Shown here: positions 49,052-60,273 of the stretch, in pieces
Layout of the letters: each line of letters starts with the position of its first letter
Position numbering within the stretch: position 1 is the stretch's first letter
Origin: Salminus brasiliensis
Taxonomy: Eukaryota; Chordata; Actinopteri; Characiformes; Bryconidae
Direction: 5' to 3'
DNA: 64,000 bases
NCBI RefSeq assembly: GCF_030463535.1
Contig: NC_132898.1
Coordinates: 25,560,662 to 25,624,661 of the forward strand
Notes under the pieces: generated by a model
Seen by the model: the letters and a program-made list of their open reading frames with translations, nothing else
What the model was told of the DNA's origin: nothing
Database searches by the model: none
Translations under genes and position numbers: made by a program

Positions 49052-52000
49052 TTTTACTCAAAGTATTTAGCTACGCTAACAGGCTCCATTAATACGAAGT
49101 ATAAATTATTGAATCTCTGTGAGCTTCAAACATCTGCAATCTGGAGAAATGCTATAAAATCGCACTGCTATAAAATGAACTGTCCAGAGCTGCTATAAAA
49201 CTGCTAAACATATTAGCCTAATGCTAACCGTAGCAAATTTCTATTACCAGGCTAGCAGAAACAACCGGCCTAGTGGAGCAAATGGGTAAAAACATCATAC
49301 AAGTGTTACTGGTTTTATACTATTCTCACTTGTCTTGTCAAAGAGGACAGGGAACTATAATAAAACTAAAACATAAGCAAAATACTATATGCCTCCTTTA
49401 AACACTTGACACTCCAAAGAGTCGAAAAGAATGGGTTCCTTTTGAGATTTTGTGTCCTAATTTGTAAAAAGTACATTATTTTTCAGGCAAATGTCCTTAT
49501 TTTCACAAAAAACACTTGAACGCTTCAGTTATAGGTGCCTTATGTACATTCATGACATCAGTGAGGGGCCAGTAGCAGTAATGCTGACCAATCAGCACCC
49601 AGAAGCAAACTTTCTGAGTGCTTTTGAGTCATTTACTCAATGGTTAGAAACATGTCCAATTTTGTTTTAGCTGTTAGATCCATTCACCGCCATTCATTGA
49701 GGACTTGCTCTGGGGCGCCCTCTGGTGTTCTGGAGTAATGTGAGGGAATGGATGCAGCCAGGCCCCTCACAAACTGTTGGTTCTGTTGGTACAGTACAGG
49801 CCAAAGGTTTGGACACACCTTCTCATTCAATGCGTTTTCTGTATTTTCATGACTATTTACATTGTAGATTCTCACTGAAGGCATCAAAACTATGAATGAA
49901 CACATGTGGAGTTATGTAATTAACAAAAAAGGTGAAATAACTGAAAACATGTTTTATATTCTAGTGTCTTCAAAATAGCCACCTTTTGCTCTGATTACTG
50001 CTTTGCACACTCTTGGCATTCTCTCAATGAGCTTCAAGAGGTAGTCACCTGAAATGGTTTTCAGGTGTGCCTTATCAGGGTTAATTAGTGGAATTTCTTG
50101 CTTTATCAATGGGGTTGGGACCATCAGTTGTGTTGTGCAGAAGTCAGGTTACTACACAGTCGACAGCCCTACTGGACAACTGTTAAAATTCATATTATGG
50201 CAAGAACCAATCAGCTAACTAAAGAAAAACGAGTGGCCATCATTACTTTAAGAAATGAAGTCCAGAAAATTAAAAAAGACTTGGCCTCCACAGTCACCGG
50301 ACATGAACCCAATCGAGATGGTTTGGGGTGAGCTGGACCGCAGAGTGAAGGCAAAGGGGCCAACAAGTGCTAAACACCTCTGGGAACCTCTTCAAGACTG
50401 TTGGAAAACCATTTCAGACTACCTCTTGAAGCTCATTGGGAGAATGCCAAGAGTGTGCAAAGCAGTAATCAGAGCAAAAGGTGGCTATTTTGAAGACACT
50501 AGAATATAAAACATGTTTTCAGTTATTTCACCTTTTTTGTTAAGTACATAACTCCACATGTGTTCATTCATAGTTTTGATGCCTTCAGTGAGAATCTACA
50601 ATGTAAATAGTCATTAAAATACAGAAAACGCATTGAATGAGAAGGTGTGTCCAAACTTTTGGCCTGTACTGTACATGCATGGTGGGCTTACTAAGTAAGG
50701 TTAAAGAGAAAAGATCCATACTCTGGCAGGGGTTCGGTTCCCCACTGCTGCCGTTGGCTGCTCTCCAGGGTCGGTCATTGTAGAGAGGGGCACACCTCTC
50801 GCAGTGAGCACCTGCTGTGTGGTGAGCGCAAACACACCTGCCCTGCACCTGTTAGCAGGACAAACAGAAGCGCATACAGGTGATCCTCGTGAACGATCAC
50901 GACAACAGAGGGCAGATCATAGCTGTTGAGCATCTGCCATAACCTACAGTATTATTCACACAAAGAAGGTCATTTAAATGGTTCATGTAACCAAACAACA
51001 CAAATCAAACAGTCATTTGTCCAGATGATGGTTCAAAGTGGACAACAGTGAATGAAATTAGCACTGCTGATCCAGCTAATATGTACACTATGGCAGTGGA
51101 TCCAATTCACCGGGAGTCCATTTTAATGTGTAATAGTACTGTGAAATAGCTGTGTGGTGTTTTGTGATGCACTAAGGAATTGAAAAGTGCCCAGAGTCAT
51201 GAAGCACATGCGTTAATGCGCGGTACCGGCACCGGTGTGCGTGTCCATTATAAACACTTACAGATTTGGAATTTTTGGACTCTGTGCGGCAAGTTAGTGA
51301 GTTAATGGGGGTTTAATGCCAGGACAGTCACTGGATCCGGTCAGATACACTCTTTTAGTCCTCCTCTCTCTTGATCTGCATATTTCTTATTTAAGTAGAG
51401 ATAGGAAGACACGCCTCCACTTTCTGAAGTTTTAAATGATTAAATAAATATTTTGCGATTTCATGAGATTTCATAAAATTATTTCCGCCACTGCAAGATA
51501 TATGTAGTGAAAACACTGCGCACACAAATTATATACTGAGAAAGAAAAATACATCCGCTGTGCTGCTGTTAGAGCCTCCATCATCCAACACTATTCCAAA
51601 CAAAGTAGTACACAGACCTACGACATCAATGCATCGAACATGAGAGAGAAACGCCAAAAGCCAGGTCTATGAGATGCTTCACAGATGTGCCAGGTTTATG
51701 TACATCATGAATGTTATGAAGGGTATGTTTTGAGCGCCCGTGTGGGCATGTTTGATGCATGATGCATTTATTGAACTCCAATATAGTATAGAATAGGAGA
51801 TTCACTAGAGAATCACAAACAGCCGGAACAAATTCCTTGTGTGTGTGAACATACTTGGCCAATAAATCTGATTCTGATTATGATTCTGATTCTGGAGCAG
51901 ACAAACATGAACTTAATGCCCCTTTGCCTAATGCCAAGGCTTAAAAAAGCCCCCCAGCATTGAGCTACAGAGCAGTGGAACTGTGTTCTCAGGAATGATG

Positions 52001-55000
52001 GTTGGTGCTCCATCCAATACTTTTGGGATACGTGGGCGAGTTGGGGAAGAGGTGGGGTGGTGATTATCCAACATCCTGACCTCATTAATGCTTTTGTCTC
52101 TGAATGTGACCAAATCCTCACAGCAAAATCTAGAGTTATCAAGCTATCTGGACTCGGACAACAGCAGGATACTCTTTTTGAATACCCTTGATTGCAGAAA
52201 AAACAATGAATGAGCAGATGTCCCAATACTTTTGTCCCGCAAGTGTACATTTCTGAATACATACATCCCTAATTTAAGGAATCAGTAATCACTATTGTTT
52301 ACAGTACACAGTAGTACATTTATTGGCATCACTCAGTCCCACTCTCACTCACCACAGTGCTGCTTTGCTTTGTGTCCCATCCTCTTCCAGCAGACAGGCA
52401 GTGCTCTGCATGCCCATGGCATAGGCAGGTCCCTCGAGCCAGGAGTGAATAGACGGCATACGGAGCAGAATGAGCCAGATGTATCGGGCTGCGCAGTAAC
52501 CGTCCGGGGACACTGGGGGAGAATCTGGGGCTGGTTTTGTGGTGTGGAGGACCGTGCTTGCAGCGGTGAGGCTTCAGGAGGCGTATGCGGAGGTTAGTGA
52601 GGGTCAGGATGGAAAGAGCTTCAGGGCTGTAGGGGTCATCCATCCAGCTGGCTTGACCCATAGAACGGTAAATGACCTAGACAAAACTTATTATGGTCAA
52701 TATGGTCAAAAACTGGGACTTTAAATGCTATATTATGGATGAAGAAGATATGGGGCAGGCTTGTTCTGCTCCGCCAGGCCTTTGGGGCCAGAATAACAAG
52801 TTTTATGAAAGCAGAACAGATGAAGGGGGGGATATGACTGACAGGACAGAAATGCATACTGTGACTGACTCATGATGGCTCATATAAAGGTTTCTGGGAC
52901 AGAGCCACCAGGCTTTCCCAAAGGCCTACTACAAAAAGCATTGTACAGTGTTCAAACAAGCAGCAATTGAACCCAGGAATATTCTGTCCAGTCCTCAAAG
53001 GTCAGACAGATTTCCCACCCTCCATTTACGAAGGAGTTGTAGATACAGCGGTCAAACAATTGCACAGACTGCTTTCTAACTATTAGCTCTCAGCGATAAG
53101 AAGAAGTGGATTTGGCTTAAAGGGGCCAGATCTGATTACATGTTCTCTAACAATCTCTGCGTTGCCAAATCTCAGAGATGCACTTTTCCACAGAGATCAG
53201 AGCACCTAATGCACCTGATCCAGCTAATCCCAGGGTTCTTCACTGACCAGTTCAATCACTGTAAATACATATAGCATTCATGTGCTCCCAGTGTCTCCTC
53301 CCAGTACAGAATTAGGACCCAGCCCACAACTCTTGGGAGTTACCTCTCCTCCGGTGCACGGCGTAGCACTGGAATATCTGGATGTGCAGAGCGCCCCCTG
53401 CTGGCTCACATCGTCTGCCACCCCGAACTCAGCACTGCAGTTTTGGGCGAACAGCTTCAGCGTCTCCCAGCTGCGTCCAAAGTCTTGCGAACGCTCCAGG
53501 CTCATGGTGGCGGGACGGGGCGAGCGGAACACCATCACCACATGGGTCAGGCAGAACCGGGCCTCCAGGTCCAGGCGGATTTCATCCCGGCCCCCTGCCA
53601 CTGCCTCCGAGCCCCACCAGGTACCGGGGTGCAGGAAAGGGTCGTCCACCATCAGGGCAGGGGGGTGAAGCTCCTCCTTTACAGAGCTGTTGAAGCAGCA
53701 GGATGTGCGTGTGTAGAGAGTCCTGAGGGTCCTGCCACTGGCCAAGTTACCCACAGGGGGGCTGCAGGCATGGCCTGCACATCTGGAGGCTGAGTGAGGG
53801 AGAGAGAGAGAGGGAAGTGGGGAAAAACACACAAGAATGATTGATGCTGAGATAAAACATCAAATAAGGGGTGGCCTTTACTTCAAATGAAACACAGTAG
53901 TTCTGAAATTCTAAACGAGTAGAAACATTCAGGGTCTGCATTATTGCAGGGTTGTGTTTGACAGCCGGAGAAGGCTGCAGTTACTCACGAAACGGTGGAT
54001 TTCAGTCAGATGGGATTGATCCATATGCAATGCTGTTTCATACTCACTGGTGATCTTAAACTGCAATTCTACAAACCGTCTGCAATGGATAGCGAACCAA
54101 CAACCCTGTGAGTATTAACCCAGTGCTCTCTACATGTAAAGAAAGTAATGCTGGGACACAAATGTAGTGTTAGGAGTCTTCTCCAGACTAGGGTCCAGTT
54201 CCCCAGCTGGGCAAGCTACACCAATAAAAGTCCTTGGGCTACATCCGCCATCCGCTTACTTGTGTTGCATTTAGAGGGCAGTAGTGGTCAAGTGGTTAGA
54301 GGGCTGGGTTATTGAACACAAGGTTGGGTACTTCGATACAAGGGTCTGCTAAAATGCCTCTTTACTGTATAACTATATAATAATTACAATAATAACATTA
54401 TTATTTATGCTGTAAATGTATGGTCAACCTATACCATATACCAGGGGTTTAATGATACTGAAGATTCGATCCAGTACAATTGATGCAGAGGTGTGTTACA
54501 GATGTAATACAGCAAAAATAAGTAGTGTCCGTGTTCCTAAGCTACAGTATATCATGAAAAACGTACCAGTTACTCCTCAGTTCATATAATCCACTGTCAA
54601 AAAAACGAAGCTACAAAAACTGCCAATTTTTGGAACCCACTGATTGTGTGAAAACCAACATATTAACATAAATCCACCTATTCAGCCTACATTGATTTAG
54701 CCCAAGCCACAAGTTATAAGGGGTGTTTCAGCCCAGACTGCCTTTTGAACGAGACACAACACAGCCACAATACAGTTACTCCAGCAAAAAGCAGGATGCA
54801 TTTAAAAAAATAATAATAATGAACGAGCAGATGTCCCAATACTTTTGTCCCATAAAGTGTACAGTTTAGAATACAGACATCCCTAATTTAAGGACTCCAG
54901 TAGATTACTGCAGGATTTCTGTAATAACGACTGTATACAGGACACAGTAGGGCAATACAGCCCCAAACAATATACTAGCATTTGCATTTTTGGGATCAGC

Positions 55001-56648
55001 AGTAGAGTTTTACTCTACACTTCCACACAATGCTCATTGTTTCATATTTCCAATCGTTAAAATCGCTACACCTTTATTATCTTAGAATAACAACAATTCT
55101 GTGCAGCTCTCAAGCCCTGTGCAATGAGTGTTATCGGAAAGTGCAAATATTTATTGGCTGGGTAAGACTGGCCCTGATGGCACCAAGTCAGAATTTAAGC
55201 AACAGCCACCACCCCCTACTACCCCTCTTTACTGCTGACCGACTGCATCTGTGGCCCTGGCAGCGATCTGCCGAATTCCCTCCAGTGATTATGCAACTGA
55301 CAGTAATCGGACAAAACGCGCAGTTAGTTGATTTGGCTGCGTATGAAAGGCTGCAGAGTTAAACACAGGACACGAATTAGCGGCATTTACACTATTTCTG
55401 TCACAGTCGATTTCAGCCATACTGACCTGCAGTGATTTGTATCTTTCAGATGGGTTAGATTTCACTGAGCTGATTTGAAATAAAAAAAATATGTGTGACT
55501 TTTTTTTTTTTACTTTTCATGGACAAGAACAAGTAGGCTTCCTTACAATAGAACATTTGTAGTGTTTTGGATATTTTAGGGAGCTTGATGTATTAATGCA
55601 AGTGATACAAATAGGCATTTCATATTTCACTAATATACTATGGTAAGAAAGAAAAGCCTCAGACTGGTCTAAAAACTTTTTTTTTATCATAATTATAACA
55701 TTTATTAGTATAATTAGAGAATTTGTGTAGTTGGATGAACATTTAACAATACACCAAGACCTAGTTTATTTCATTATTTATGAAATTCCTTTTTATTCCT
55801 TCCTATTTACTGTTTTTTATGCACAGTTAGTTTATTTGGCTGCATATGAAAGTCATCCAGCTAAGAATCAAGCAAGAAGCTGCCACAGAGTGCTGGTAGT
55901 CCCTCCCACCTTCATGATACATCATCAGAAGGTGGGTTTTCTTGTCTTTAGACTGGAGAATCTTGCTGTGGAGCGTACTGTGGCTCTGGTCAAGAAGATG
56001 AGTAGGAATGTTAAGAATAGATGCAGTGATCAATATATTTTTGATTAGGGCTAGAGTGTGCCTTTAAACATTCAGTCTAATGACATCATGCTACAGTTAA
56101 CTGTGTGACAAGCTTTTTATGATTAACTTTTTTTTTAATGAAAAAAACAATTAGTCTTTCTTACAATAGAACGTCTGTAGTGTTTTGGATATTTTAGGGA
56201 GCTTGATGTATTAATGCAAGTGATAAAAATAGGCATTTTATATTTCACAAATTTACTATGGTATAAAAAAGAAAAGCCTCAGAACTTGTTCTGGTCTAAA
56301 ATAATGTTTATTATTTCAAATTTCTTTCATAATTATACAATTATTTGTATAATTACAGAATTTGTATAGTTGGATGAACATATAACAATACACCAAGGTC
56401 TAGTTTATTTAATTATTTATGAATTCCCCTTTTTGGGGGGTTTCTCTTGCTTGCTTTGTTATATTCATCAACCCATGTGACCAAAACTGCTCATTTGTAG
56501 CCTTATGGTTGAATGGATTTCTTCACTACTTCAGATCTGAGCTCAGATTAAACCCCATGCACAGCACCATGCCCACCCACGCTCGCTCACCTGTCACACC
56601 GTGCAGGATGGAGGCCACAGTGAGCATCAACAGAGTCGACCACTTCAT
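44804..56648 (-). CDS. ntn4: Netrin-4-like secreted laminin-related protein, complete
   Basis: Ten exons: 56591-56648, 53344-53789, 52353-52676, 50722-50848, 48802-48990, 47817-48033, 47047-47174, 46834-46902, 45022-45192 and 44804-44940 (stop TGA), in phase, 621 residues (human netrin-4 about 628). Signal peptide at residues 1-19 (MKWSTLLMLTVASILHGV). A laminin N-terminal domain follows to about 250 (GNLASGRTL, TWWGSEAV, RSQDFGRSWETLK, NCSAEFG, CTGGEV). Three laminin-type EGF modules and a partial fourth span about 252-455 (CLCHGHAEHC; CAPLYNDRPW; CHGHAQSC; HWGFGSDGC). A netrin C-terminal (NTR) domain is at about 499-621, with SVLSAHDKGTH and RGCTCPVLNPG. Overall order and motifs match netrin-4 rather than netrin-1/3. 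Secreted; family members act at basement membranes by binding laminin gamma chains. It may be ntn4 itself or a paralogue; that cannot be settled here. A transposon remnant and a minisatellite lie in introns. Confidence 0.9.
45362..45601. mobile_element. Short DNA-element family B, truncated copy 3
   Basis: Starts 'catcagccataacattaaca', contains 'gactgggtcagaacatctcc' and 'catcaggcaggtgttcct', and stops at 'tgctgtggtcagtac' without the second terminal repeat. It lies in netrin-4-like intron 8. Confidence 0.65.
46030..46275 (+). mobile_element. SINE, 5'-truncated
   Basis: Shares 'ggctttgcatgtatcg', 'gcattgctagtgcta' and 'ctacaaggggtggctta' with the copy at 17165-17535. It lacks a clear Pol III head. 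In netrin-4-like intron 8. Confidence 0.6.
46355..46715 (+). mobile_element. tRNA-derived SINE (family D), best copy
   Basis: A good B-box ggttcgagtcc at about 46393-46403, then 'ctctccagggtgggtagatg', 'ggcggtcactggcagttgca' and a 3' part ending 'gggttaggtaattggtgg'. Used here as the reference for the split copy at 9079-9665. Confidence 0.7.
47367..47675. repeat. 66-bp minisatellite in the netrin-4-like intron 6
   Basis: About five diverged units, each containing 'gattcatactggattaaaa' followed by 'cactccacaattaat'-like sequence. Unit starts are near 47367, 47445, 47511, 47578 and 47644, giving a period of about 66 bases with the first unit longer. Confidence 0.8.
47694..47746. repeat. Compound (CA)n(TA)n microsatellite
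   Basis: About 14 CA units followed by about 12 TA units, 70 bases from the donor of netrin-4-like exon 47817-48033. Confidence 0.95.
48997..49047. repeat. (GA)n microsatellite forming a splice-acceptor tract
   Basis: About 25 GA units. On the minus strand it reads (CT)n and runs into ctttctag, the acceptor of netrin-4-like exon 48802-48990, so the polypyrimidine tract of that exon is the microsatellite. Confidence 0.95.
49792..50671 (+). mobile_element. Internally deleted Tc1-like element with long inverted ends
   Basis: Starts cagtacaggccaaaggtttg and ends with its inverse; flanked by TA on both sides. Inverted arms of about 265 bases (49792 to about 50062, and about 50410 to 50671) are nearly identical by eye, apart from a few substitutions and one short deletion. 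Each arm even includes a copy of the transposase 3' coding sequence, so the right-hand coding end is mirrored on the left. Total 880 bases. It lies in netrin-4-like intron 4, ending 51 bases from the exon 50722-50848 boundary. Confidence 0.92.
50194..50509 (+). pseudogene. Deletion-fused Tc1-like transposase remnant
   Basis: An N-terminal piece MARTNQLTKEKRVAIITLRN (50194-50257) is joined, with a frame change, to a C-terminal piece (50255-50509) containing PQSPDMNPIEMVWGELDRR, which includes the catalytic Glu and the tail. Most of the DNA-binding region and both catalytic Asp residues are missing, so no active enzyme can be made from this copy. Confidence 0.85.
51822..51895 (+). mobile_element. 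Non-LTR retrotransposon 3' end fragment
   Basis: 'attccttgtgtgtgtgaaca', 'acttggccaataaatctgatt' (landmark) and a short tandem 'tgattctgat' tail. Tandem 3' tails with this wording are typical of fish LINE ends. The family is not assigned. Confidence 0.5.
51899..52249. mobile_element. Short DNA-element family A, copy 6
   Basis: Contains 'cagcattgagctacagagca', 'ggaatgatggttggtgctcc' and 'atgtcccaatacttttgtcc' at the right end. The left terminal repeat is missing. It lies in netrin-4-like intron 3. Confidence 0.7.
54815..54861. mobile_element. Short DNA-element family A, solo end (copy 7)
   Basis: Only the terminal 'aacgagcagatgtcccaata...ttttgtcccataaagtgtaca' part of family A is present. 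Confidence 0.55.
55540..56430 (+). repeat. Direct duplication of about 260 bp
   Basis: About 55540-55800 and 56157-56430 are near-identical in the same orientation: both carry 'tgtagtgttttggatatttt', 'gagcttgatgtattaatgca', 'agaaaagcctcag' and 'acaatacaccaag', offset by about 617 bases. A shorter word, 'cagttagt-gatttggctgc', also recurs at about 55320 and 55825. Confidence 0.8.
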
Positions 56649-57350
56649 GCTTGGGACTCCCACGACCCTCCACGAACAAAGTCACACACGCATGGCTGCA
56701 GAGATCCGCTTCCAGCTGCCAGTCTGCGCGTCCTGGACGTCCATACCTCTCTCATTGTTTTGGGACCTCGCTCCACGCACCTGTCAGAAAGCCTCCAAAG
56801 CAGAGGCTGCTGGTTTCCTGCACCGTCGCCCCTCAAACACAGCAGCTGGTCTACTCGTGCTCTTCTGGTGCTCACAGAGAGTGGTTATCTCACTGGGTTC
56901 AGCTGAAGTGATGCGATGCACAGCTGAGGGCTGCTCGTTTTGACTGCTTTGTGCTGCTCGTCTGGACTGACCGAGTTTTGTTTTGGTTTCTGCACCCCTG
57001 CAACGCCCCGTGTGATCTGATTGGTCAGGCACGGGCTGCGTTCCAATAAACCGACCAGCAAGTGTATTCGTGTTCTAGGACGTATAGGATTCCCTGAAGG
57101 CATTATTTGGGCGATGTCCCCATATAAGGAATCCAGGCCTGAGCTAGTTTTCTCTATGAGGTGAATGGATGCAGTTTTCGATTCCTTGCTAATGTGTAGT
57201 GCTCAGAATAACAGCTCCACCAAAGGATTTCCCAGCTATGACAGAGTCAGCATTCACCCCTATTACAGTCAGTGTACCGTCAACCCAATTCTGTAGATGC
57301 TATTTTAAGCTTTGAGGCCCCTTAATGTTGCTTGAAGGAGCTTGTAGCAA
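56649..57350. promoter_or_regulatory. 5' flank of the netrin-4-like gene
   Basis: Upstream of the netrin-4-like ATG. The first 400 bases are GC-richer than the surroundings, as expected for a 5'UTR/promoter, but I see no certain TATA box or start site. Overlapping open frames on both strands here are unsupported. Confidence 0.4.
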
Positions 57351-57356
57351 CTTACA

Positions 57357-57419
57357 CTGATCAGCCACAGCATTAAAACCATCTGCCTGAAACTGTGACG
57401 ATCCCCACTGTACCACCAA

Positions 57420-57481
<62 letters not shown>

Positions 57482-57850
57482 ATAATTCATAAATCATACG
57501 CTCTGCTATGGAATTGGACCAGGCGTGTTAGCCTTCACTACACATGCTCATCAGCGAGCCTTGGGTGTCTATGGCCCTGACGCTGGTTCACTGGTTGTCC
57601 TTCCTTGGAGCACTTTTGGTAGGTACTGACCATACTGCATATCAAGAACACCCCACAGGACCTGCCTGATGTTTTGGAGATGTTCTGACCCAGTCGTCTA
57701 GCCATCACAATCAAAAGGCCTTGTCAAAGTATCTCAGATCCTCATGCTTACCCATTTTTTTTCTGCTTCCATCACAACACTTTGAAGAACTGCCTGATTT
57801 CCATTCCTTGACAGATGCCACTGTAGATGAAGATCCAACCAATGTTTTTC
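57357..57850. mobile_element. Short DNA-element family B, copy 4
   Basis: Begins 'ctgatcagccacagcattaa' and contains 'agatgttctgacccagtcgt' and 'agccatcacaat'. Its left part is interrupted by a TA microsatellite (57423-57478). The right end 'caacca...ttcacttc' lacks a clear terminal repeat. Confidence 0.7.
57423..57478. repeat. (TA)n microsatellite
   Basis: 28 uninterrupted TA units. The apparent Ile-Tyr repeat open frames across it are artefacts. Confidence 0.98.
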
Positions 57851-58294
57851 ACTTCACTATTCAAGAAAAAGCTCCATTTTTGTGAAAACTAGTCACTATT
57901 TAAGATACGAATGATTCTGATGATTTCTTCTCCTCTACCTGGGTTTGTCTGCTCCATCCTCATTGGCTGGCTGAATGAGTCTTTTTTAGCAAAGCGTTGA
58001 GATTTGAAAGAACATCCAGAAGCTCTGCTTGATGTTGAGGAAATACCATTGCATTCCAGACCCCCTGCACACTCCTCGCCACACACTACACACTCTGAGG
58101 TCCACCAGTTTTATGGACAAGTGTAAAAGCAAGAGGCACGGAACGTTCTAGTAAAGTCACATCAAAGTTGTTTACGCCTGGCAGACGATATGCAAATAAA
58201 GGGAGGCGGTTCTACTTTAGGGTTCTTTTGAGAGCTTCTCTCATGGTTCTGTAAGCCTGCAGCGGCCTGGTATAATATAAAATAATAGCTCTCC

Positions 58295-58296
<2 letters not shown>

Positions 58297-58330
<34 letters not shown>

Positions 58331-58346
58331 ACACACACACACACAA
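58297..58346. repeat. (CA)n microsatellite
   Basis: About 24 CA units with one interruption. Confidence 0.97.
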
Positions 58347-58628
58347 AGGCTTTGTTTAAACTGCAACATGAGTTTTTTCCTATGCTGACAGTTTTCCACT
58401 GCTGGAGTGTGACCTGTTAGGAGAAGACTGACACTGGATTAGTTGTGCAGGATGAAGCGATTATCGCTCACTCTCTAATGAGCGGAAAGAATGTAGTATA
58501 ATAGAAAAGAACAAAAGATGACAAAAAAGTACAAAAATAGAAAGATTTCCCAGTTAATTCATTCATTTGTACTTTCAGACAGGCACCATTCAGCCCTGCT
58601 TTTGCTGATAGCTGCGTTCAGACGGTCT

Positions 58629-58930
58629 AAGCTAGTCTTTGATGGTCAAGGTGGTCAGAAAGCTGCTCATCCAGGTGAAAACAGTAATTAGCTTAGCTCC
58701 TGGCCAGCATAGCATGTGTTGTCATTTGAGTTTGATGGACAAGCTGGTCTATCAGCAAGGCCAAGCTGGTTGTAAAGCTGGTTGACCCGTGGTGGACCAG
58801 CGTGGTTATGCTAGCCAGGCTGGTCAATCACCATGGCCGTGATGCTCATGCCAGTATTGCAGGACAACCACCTTGGTCATAGCTACTGGTAGACCAGATA
58901 AACCATCAAACTCAAAGAAAAACATACCAC
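58629..58930. mobile_element. Palindrome-rich MITE-like element
   Basis: Many short 'agctggt'/'accagct' words and a clear inverted pair, 'tcatttgagtttgatggaca' at about 58723 and 'taaaccatcaaactcaaaga' at about 58900. Similar palindromic elements are common in fish genomes. Ends uncertain. Confidence 0.5.
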
Positions 58931-60160
58931 ATGCAGGTCAGCAGGCTTCTACATGGCTGCTACTACTGTTTTAGATACGTAGATATGTTAAAAACATACA
59001 TTTGTCCATTTGTTGTCAGAATGTGTGTCAGAAACCACATAAACATAAAGTCATTTTTACATTATTTGATTTGTTTTGAAAAAAATATGAGATGATTTAG
59101 GAAGTTTATAAGAAACTAATTCCTAGACTTGCAGCTTTCATTACTGTTAGCTACATTAGCCTGTAATTCCAGTGCACAACTAATCACATTTCAGACATTA
59201 AACATGTCTTGGCTGACCCACAACATTTGAGATAAGTGGGAAGATTATAGAAAGCAGAGAATTTACTTCAAATAACCAAAGAAAAAGTGCTAGTGTGAGC
59301 TGCCTGGCTAATATTTAGCTGTAGGTCAGATGTTATTGGCCATAAACAAGACTAATTGTATGGTGTCAATTTGAAAACGTTCCTAAATCCTTCTTTTCTT
59401 TCAGTGTTTTATTTGAATCCCACAAATCGTCAGCCTATCTGTGTTACATTTAAAACTCATTCTTTATTTCTTTGACTTCCAGATCTGCTCTTTATTAATT
59501 CCCTCTGTCTCCAGCTTGCTCCTCCGCGTCTCCCTCTTCCCTCCTTTCATCCGTCTCCCCAGCACTCTGCCTGATGTCTGGCTCTTTTCCAGGCCTTAAA
59601 CCATACAGAGAGATTTCCTTCATCTTCAACCACTCAGCTCTGCTCACTTCCGCCGCCCCACAAGCTGTGTGTGTGAACAATGTCTTTATGGGTGATCACA
59701 TTAATCCTTCTGGTGGCAGATCAGCTGTTAATATTCCATATTTCCAGATGTGACAGACTGTTTTTGGCATGAGTTAAAGACTGTTAGTGCTTTTTGACAG
59801 AAAATCAAAGGAGATGAGGGATCTGGGAGAGGTTTCTTTGAATGTATAGGCTTATGCGTGTGCTTGAGATTGAGCCAAAAAGTTCTGCTAACCAGAAGTG
59901 GAGCCAAATGTGTGTTTTCCCTCTCTTCTGTCAACAGTTTGTAGGAAAATAGTGTATATAATTTTCAATAGCATTACATTTATACAAATGGATCTCAAGT
60001 ATTTGTTGGTAAAAGTAAATGCATCCTATAGTCAAACAAGCGATTACTATCTATGCATTTTATAGCATTTAATGACAAGCTTTACAGAACACCGGCAGAA
60101 ATGTCATTTAACCTCATATTACCAGAGAATAGCCCCTGTAGTTATTGAGTAATACTCCTT

Positions 60161-60273
60161 AAAAGCTATGCAAATGGTTGTATATAGCAGCAAATGATCC
60201 CTTTCGTACATTAGCCACAGTATCACTTAAAAGGGATCGTTTGGTGCTACATACAACCATTAGCATAGCTTTT
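60161..60273. repeat. 113-bp hairpin element
   Basis: Arms 60161-60205 and 60229-60273 (45 bases each) are inverted copies with about five mismatches (aaaagctatgcaaatggttg versus the inverse of caaccattagcatagctttt), with a 23-base loop. It resembles a MITE with no internal region. Confidence 0.8.

Larger units (their letters stand above)
53790..56590. other. netrin-4-like intron 1
   Basis: 2.8 kb intron. Holds a possible SINE head fragment (54275-54345), a family A solo end (54815-54861), and a pair of direct repeats (55540-55800 and 56157-56430). Open frames at 55030-55362 and 55731-56048 have no recognisable domain and overlap the repeated sequence. Confidence 0.6.

Noticed and set aside
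51813-52262. 149-codon minus-strand frame
   Set aside because: It covers a family A element and a LINE tail, with no domain.
56419-56943. 174-codon plus-strand frame
   Set aside because: It overlaps the netrin-4-like signal-peptide exon on the opposite strand, and shows no domain or codon pattern of its own.
57305-57580. Ile-Tyr repeat proteins
   Set aside because: They are translation of a TA microsatellite.
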